NCBI GenBank assembly: GCA_945871455.1
Contig: CAMBXJ010000033.1
Location: 1-17,235 of the forward strand
Direction: 5' to 3'
DNA length: 17,235 nt
Source of the DNA: Asaia bogorensis
Lineage (GTDB): Bacteria; Pseudomonadota; Alphaproteobacteria; Acetobacterales; Acetobacteraceae
Below, one piece after another: positions 14,267 to 17,235 of this stretch. Within the stretch, counting starts at the first letter, position 1; each line of letters starts with the position of its first letter. Position numbers and translations under genes: made by a program. The notes under the pieces are model-generated. The model was not told the DNA's origin. It saw nothing but the letters and a program-made list of their open reading frames with translations, and ran no database searches.

Positions 14267-14938
14267 TTGACGCCCTCGTTCGAGGAAATCCTCGATCACA
14301 GCTTCGTTCGCCCTGCATTGTTGCGGGAAGCGCTGACCCATCGGTCGGCGCTGCCCGGGCGCGGCCGGCGGCACGGGTCCAACGAACGGCTGGAGTTTAT
14401 CGGCGACCGGGTGCTGGGGCTGATCATGGCCGAATGGCTGGCCGAACGCTTCCCGCGGGAGCATGAGGGTGAGTTGGGACGCCGCCTTGCGTTCCTGGTG
14501 TCGCAGCCGGTGCTGGCCGGTGTCGCGGAAACCATCGGTCTTGCCGTCAGCCTGTCGGTGTCGGACGGAGAGGCGAAGGCTGGCGTCAAACGCCGCGCCA
14601 CCGTGCTGGCCGATGCGTTGGAGGCGTCCCTGGGCGCACTTTACCTCGATGGCGGGCTCGACGTGGCGCGTCGCTTCGTCCGGCGCGCCTGGGACAGCGC
14701 TATGATCATACAGGCCGATCCGCCGAAGGATCCAAAGACCTCGTTGCAGGAATGGGCACAAAAACGCGGCAAGGATCTGCCCGCTTACACGGTGACGGAG
14801 CGGTCCGGTCCTCCGCATGCGCCGGCCTTCGTGGTGACGGTGACCGTGGGGGAGCTCAATGGCACTGGAACCGCCGGCAGCAAGCGCGCCGCCGAACAAC
14901 TGGCCGCGGAGTCGCTGCTGGGCACGATATCGGCATAA
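14267..14938 (+). CDS. rnc: Ribonuclease III
   Basis: This 223-residue dsRNA endonuclease processes the 30S rRNA precursor and other structured RNAs. The catalytic signature is NERLEFIGDRVLGL (39-52). Predicted metal ligands are Glu43, Asp47, Asp116 and Glu119, the last two in VLADALEASLGALYLDGG. The C-terminal dsRNA-binding domain spans about 156-220, from DPKTSLQEWAQKRGKDLPAYTV to SKRAAEQLAAESLL. All key residues are present. The start is a TTG at 14267 with AAGG 8 nt upstream, and no ATG upstream fits better. A TAATAT at 14237-14242 could be a -10 element but has no matching -35. It is followed by a repeat-rich 54-nt spacer and era. Confidence 0.96.
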   Translation: MTPSFEEILDHSFVRPALLREALTHRSALPGRGRRHGSNERLEFIGDRVLGLIMAEWLAERFPREHEGELGRRLAFLVSQPVLAGVAETIGLAVSLSVSDGEAKAGVKRRATVLADALEASLGALYLDGGLDVARRFVRRAWDSAMIIQADPPKDPKTSLQEWAQKRGKDLPAYTVTERSGPPHAPAFVVTVTVGELNGTGTAGSKRAAEQLAAESLLGTISA

Positions 14939-14941
14939 GGT

Positions 14942-14999
14942 CCCCCGCATGAGCACCCCCGCATTGAGCACCCCCGCATTGAGCACCTTCGTATGAACA
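14942..14999. repeat. 14-15-bp tandem repeat in the rnc-era spacer
   Basis: Units start at 14942 (14 nt), 14956, 14971 (15 nt each, CCCCCGCATTGAGCA) and 14986 (14 nt, diverged: CCTTCGTATGAACA). The last unit contains the era start codon. The first carries ATG where the next two carry ATTG, one inserted base apart. Confidence 0.9.
14949..14996 (+). CDS. Putative 15-codon leader peptide ahead of era
   Basis: The frame encodes MSTPALSTPALSTFV and ends in a TGA that overlaps the era ATG (ATGA). AAGG at 14937-14940 sits 8 nt before its ATG, while era itself has no good ribosome site. It is therefore plausible that era is translated by coupling from this leader. The peptide is simply the translated 15-bp repeat, so selection for its sequence is doubtful, and the ATGA overlap arises whenever the second codon begins with A. 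Confidence 0.35.
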   Translation: MSTPALSTPALSTFV

Positions 15000-15976
15000 A
15001 GCCCGATATGGCGTCGCCCGAACCGGACGAGGATGCTGTCCCCGCAGGTCCCGAAGCGGCAATGCCGGCCACGGATTCGCGCTCGCGATGCGGCTTCGTG
15101 GCGATCCTTGGGGCGCCGAACGCGGGGAAATCCACGCTCCTGAATCGAATGACCGGCGCGAAAGTGTCGATCGTGTCTCCCAAGGCGCAAACGACGCGGT
15201 TCCGGGTGCTGGGCATCCTGATGCGCGGTCGAAGCCAAATTTTGCTGGTCGATACGCCGGGCATTTTCCGACCGAAGCGCAAGCTGGACCGCGCCATGGT
15301 CGCCGCCGCCTGGACCGGCGCGGCGGATGCCGACCTCGCCATGCTGATGGTCGACTCCAAGGCGGGCGCCACCGAGGATGTTCGCCAGATCGCGACCCGG
15401 CTGGCCGGCGCCGGACGCCGCTGCTGGCTGGTGCTGAACAAGACGGACCTGGTGCCTCCCGCCAACCTGTTGCCATTGATCGCCACCCTGACCGGGATCG
15501 CCACGTTCGAAGAGACGTTCATGGTCAGTGCAACGACCGGCGATGGGGTGAACGCTTTGTCGGACGCCCTGGCCGCGGCGGTGCCGGACGGCCCGCATCT
15601 GTATCCCGATGACGACCTGACCGATCTGCCCGACCGGTTGCTGGCGGCCGAGATCGTGCGGGAGCAGATTTTCATGCAGACGCATGAGGAAGTGCCCTAC
15701 GCCGCGACCGTCGAGACCGAGTCGTTCAAGGAGCGGCCGGACGGCTCTGTGCGTATCGAGGCGACGATCTACGTGACCCGCGCCGGCCACAAGGGCATCC
15801 TGATCGGCGAACACGGCGCCCGGATCAAAGCGATCGGTGCGCGGGCCCGCCAGGACCTTGCCGGTCTGTTGGACCGGCCGATCCATCTGTTCCTGAACGT
15901 GAAGCAGCGCAGTGGCTGGGACGAGGAAAACGCCCGCCTCCGCGCGATCGGGCTGGAGGATCCAGGGCGGGCCTGA
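14993..15976 (+). CDS. era: GTPase Era
   Basis: This 327-residue GTPase binds the 3' end of 16S rRNA and acts in 30S maturation. G motifs are GAPNAGKS (40-47), QTTR (66-69), DTPG (87-90), NKTD (149-152) and SATTG (179-183). The C-terminal KH domain includes GHKGILIGEHGARIKAIG (265-282), with the GxxG loop. The family core starts at CGFVAILG (33-40), so the N-terminus carries an acidic, Pro/Ala-rich extension of about 32 residues. A second ATG at 15062 would start close to the core, as in most Era proteins, and has a weak AAGCGG nearby, so it is a real alternative start. recO, which often follows era, is absent here. A minus-strand gene converges instead. Confidence 0.97.
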   Translation: MNKPDMASPEPDEDAVPAGPEAAMPATDSRSRCGFVAILGAPNAGKSTLLNRMTGAKVSIVSPKAQTTRFRVLGILMRGRSQILLVDTPGIFRPKRKLDRAMVAAAWTGAADADLAMLMVDSKAGATEDVRQIATRLAGAGRRCWLVLNKTDLVPPANLLPLIATLTGIATFEETFMVSATTGDGVNALSDALAAAVPDGPHLYPDDDLTDLPDRLLAAEIVREQIFMQTHEEVPYAATVETESFKERPDGSVRIEATIYVTRAGHKGILIGEHGARIKAIGARARQDLAGLLDRPIHLFLNVKQRSGWDEENARLRAIGLEDPGRA

Positions 15977-16058
15977 TCACGCCGCGCGGACCGTGACGGC
16001 GGCGGCTGCCAACTGGCCGAAGCAGTCACCGACAGCGTCCGCTCTATGCCATTGGTTC

Positions 16059-16073
16059 GGATGGTTGCCATCC
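16059..16073. terminator. Weak hairpin in the era / AI-2E convergent gap
   Basis: GGATGG and CCATCC pair around a 3-nt TTG loop. It lies between convergent genes (gap 15977-16138) and lacks T-runs. It is listed because no better terminator is visible in this gap. Confidence 0.2.
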
Positions 16074-16138
16074 ATCCGGCCAGACAGCGGAACGCCAGCG
16101 TGGTTTCCAATCCCAGTCACGGTGAAGCCGCACCGGTC

Positions 16139-17200
16139 CTACCCGATCCCGGATTCTTCGGTTGGTGCCGGGTCGGCCGATCTCACCCATTCATTGACCA
16201 GGGTGTAGCCGAGACCCAGCAGCACCGGCCCCAGGAATATGCCGAGCAGGCCGAAGGCCAGGGCACCTCCCAGGACGCCAAGCACCGTCACCAGGAAGGG
16301 CAGTTGTGCGCCACGAGAGATAAACCAGGGGCGGATGACGTTATCCGAGCCGGAAATCGCCACCGCTCCCCAGATTGCCAGGAATATGCCCCATCCCAGG
16401 CTGCCGGTGGTCATCAACCATATCGATGCCGGGATCCAGATGATCGGTGCCCCGATCGGCAGAACCGACAGCAGTCCCGCGATAATCCCCAGCATCGCGG
16501 CACGCGGCACGCCGGATACCCACAATCCGATGACCGTCAGCACCCCCTGCACGATCGACGTGCCGACAACGCCATAGACCACGCCGCGCACGGTTGCGCC
16601 CGCGACATGCATCAGCCGATCTGCCTGCACGCCGCCGATCCGGTGCATGATCAGGCTAAGGCGTTCGGCCAGCGGTTCTCCATAGATATAGAAGAAGAAC
16701 GCGATGAACAGCGCGATCAGCACCATCAGAATGCCATTCGCGATCCCCAGCAACAGGCTGAGACCGCCTTCCACGACCGTCCCGAAATAGGGCCTCAGCA
16801 CATCCAGCAACTGGCTGAAATCGGCGGCCCAGCGGTCCCACAACTCCGCGATCTTCTTCCCGACGACCGGCACATCCGCAATCCACGACGGTGCGCTCGG
16901 CAGTCCGGCGCGCAACGAGTCTTCCACCACGCGGCGCAGCGCGGAGATTTCGTCGACGCCGCCCGGCGTGGCGAGGGCGATCGGCAACACCAGCACGACC
17001 GCGGTCAGCAGAACCATCAGCGCGGCCACGCCGCCTCGGCGGAGATGGAGGTTGGTGCGGAACCATTCGGCCATCGGCCAGGTCGTGAAGACCAGAATGG
17101 CGGCCCAGAGGATAGCGGAGATGAACGGGGACAGCACCATGATGCAGCCGATGGCGACGCCCCCGACCAGCAGCAGCAGCAGCAAGCGTTCAGCCATCAT
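16139..17200 (-). CDS. AI-2E family transporter (PerM/UPF0118-like)
   Basis: This 353-residue integral membrane protein has about seven or eight hydrophobic segments, near 5-37, 57-77, 143-173, 206-230, 233-285 (two or more) and 300-334. The C-terminal family signature is present: SGSDNVIRPWFISRG (283-297), then a Leu/Gly-rich segment ending GLLGIFLGPVLLGLG (317-331). Named members include TqsA, linked to autoinducer-2 export, and PerM-type permeases. Some homologues are reported to move sodium or protons, so the substrate here is unknown. The ATG at 17200 is followed directly by a second ATG at 17197. AAGGGA lies about 11 nt upstream. It overlaps an upstream minus-strand reading frame by the pattern ATGA and is transcribed toward era. 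Confidence 0.93.
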   Translation of the reverse strand: MMAERLLLLLLVGGVAIGCIMVLSPFISAILWAAILVFTTWPMAEWFRTNLHLRRGGVAALMVLLTAVVLVLPIALATPGGVDEISALRRVVEDSLRAGLPSAPSWIADVPVVGKKIAELWDRWAADFSQLLDVLRPYFGTVVEGGLSLLLGIANGILMVLIALFIAFFFYIYGEPLAERLSLIMHRIGGVQADRLMHVAGATVRGVVYGVVGTSIVQGVLTVIGLWVSGVPRAAMLGIIAGLLSVLPIGAPIIWIPASIWLMTTGSLGWGIFLAIWGAVAISGSDNVIRPWFISRGAQLPFLVTVLGVLGGALAFGLLGIFLGPVLLGLGYTLVNEWVRSADPAPTEESGIG

Positions 17201-17235
17201 GTCGTGGTCGTTCCCTTTTTCTGCATCCCGGGCAA
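17197..17235 (-). CDS. Tail of an upstream minus-strand gene, cut by the right edge
   Basis: Twelve codons (LPGMQKKGTTTT) followed by TGA are open from the window edge, and the stop overlaps the AI-2E gene start as ATGA. This is the usual look of a translationally coupled gene pair. Too little is visible to name the product, and a chance open frame of this length is quite possible. Confidence 0.4.
   Translation of the reverse strand: MPGMQKKGTTTT

Noticed and set aside
13898..15886. Minus-strand open frame of 662 codons
   Set aside because: It is antisense to the end of lepB, rnc and era. No protein-like features are seen.
15977..16138. Possible small RNA or tRNA in the era / AI-2E gap
   Set aside because: No cloverleaf, promoter or strong terminator is visible, only a 6-bp hairpin.

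Overview
The window looks like the chromosome of a GC-rich alphaproteobacterium. The gene orders glyA-nrdR-rib-nusB and lepB-rnc-era, and the style of the protein sequences, point to Rhodospirillales/Acetobacteraceae. That placement is inferred from gene order and sequence style, not from a database search. Most of the window is conserved housekeeping DNA. The accessory material sits in the gaps.

Layout. On the minus strand, 1-2384 holds an ELM1-like (DUF1022) glycosyltransferase-fold gene followed, 12 nt later, by a large unrecognised gene that runs off the left edge. A 457-bp gap (2385-2841) contains a 19-bp tandem repeat and a degraded palindromic repeat. The plus strand then carries a secreted or anchored dienelactone-hydrolase-like enzyme (2842-3702), glyA (3835-5139) and nrdR (5146-5607). 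A 1.7-kb interruption follows, with a 128-bp palindromic element and a minus-strand secreted beta-helix gene. After it comes the tightly coupled riboflavin operon ribD-ribE-ribBX-ribH, then nusB and a DUF2237 gene (7309-11676). A second copy of the palindromic element precedes a ketopantoate-reductase-family gene (12014-13078). Next are lepB (13237-14049), another palindromic repeat, rnc (14267-14938) and era (14993-15976). An AI-2E/PerM-family membrane protein on the minus strand (16139-17200) converges on era and overlaps the tail of another minus-strand gene at the right edge.

How the genes fit together. GlyA supplies glycine and one-carbon units, and NrdR represses ribonucleotide reductase genes. 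The rib genes make riboflavin from a pyrimidine intermediate and ribulose 5-phosphate. The DHBP synthase has a C-terminal GTP cyclohydrolase II-like half that has lost its zinc cysteines (RibBX type), so the genome should encode GTP cyclohydrolase II elsewhere. NusB, RNase III and Era act in rRNA transcription, processing and 30S maturation. LepB serves protein export.

No clear new defence or mobile system is present. The observations most worth a second look are the RibBX enzyme, the ELM1-like/unknown gene pair, two families of palindromic dispersed repeats, a recurrent pattern of 12-19 bp tandem duplications (one in frame inside an enzyme, two next to tiny ORFs that abut nusB and era), and the split of nrdR from ribD.
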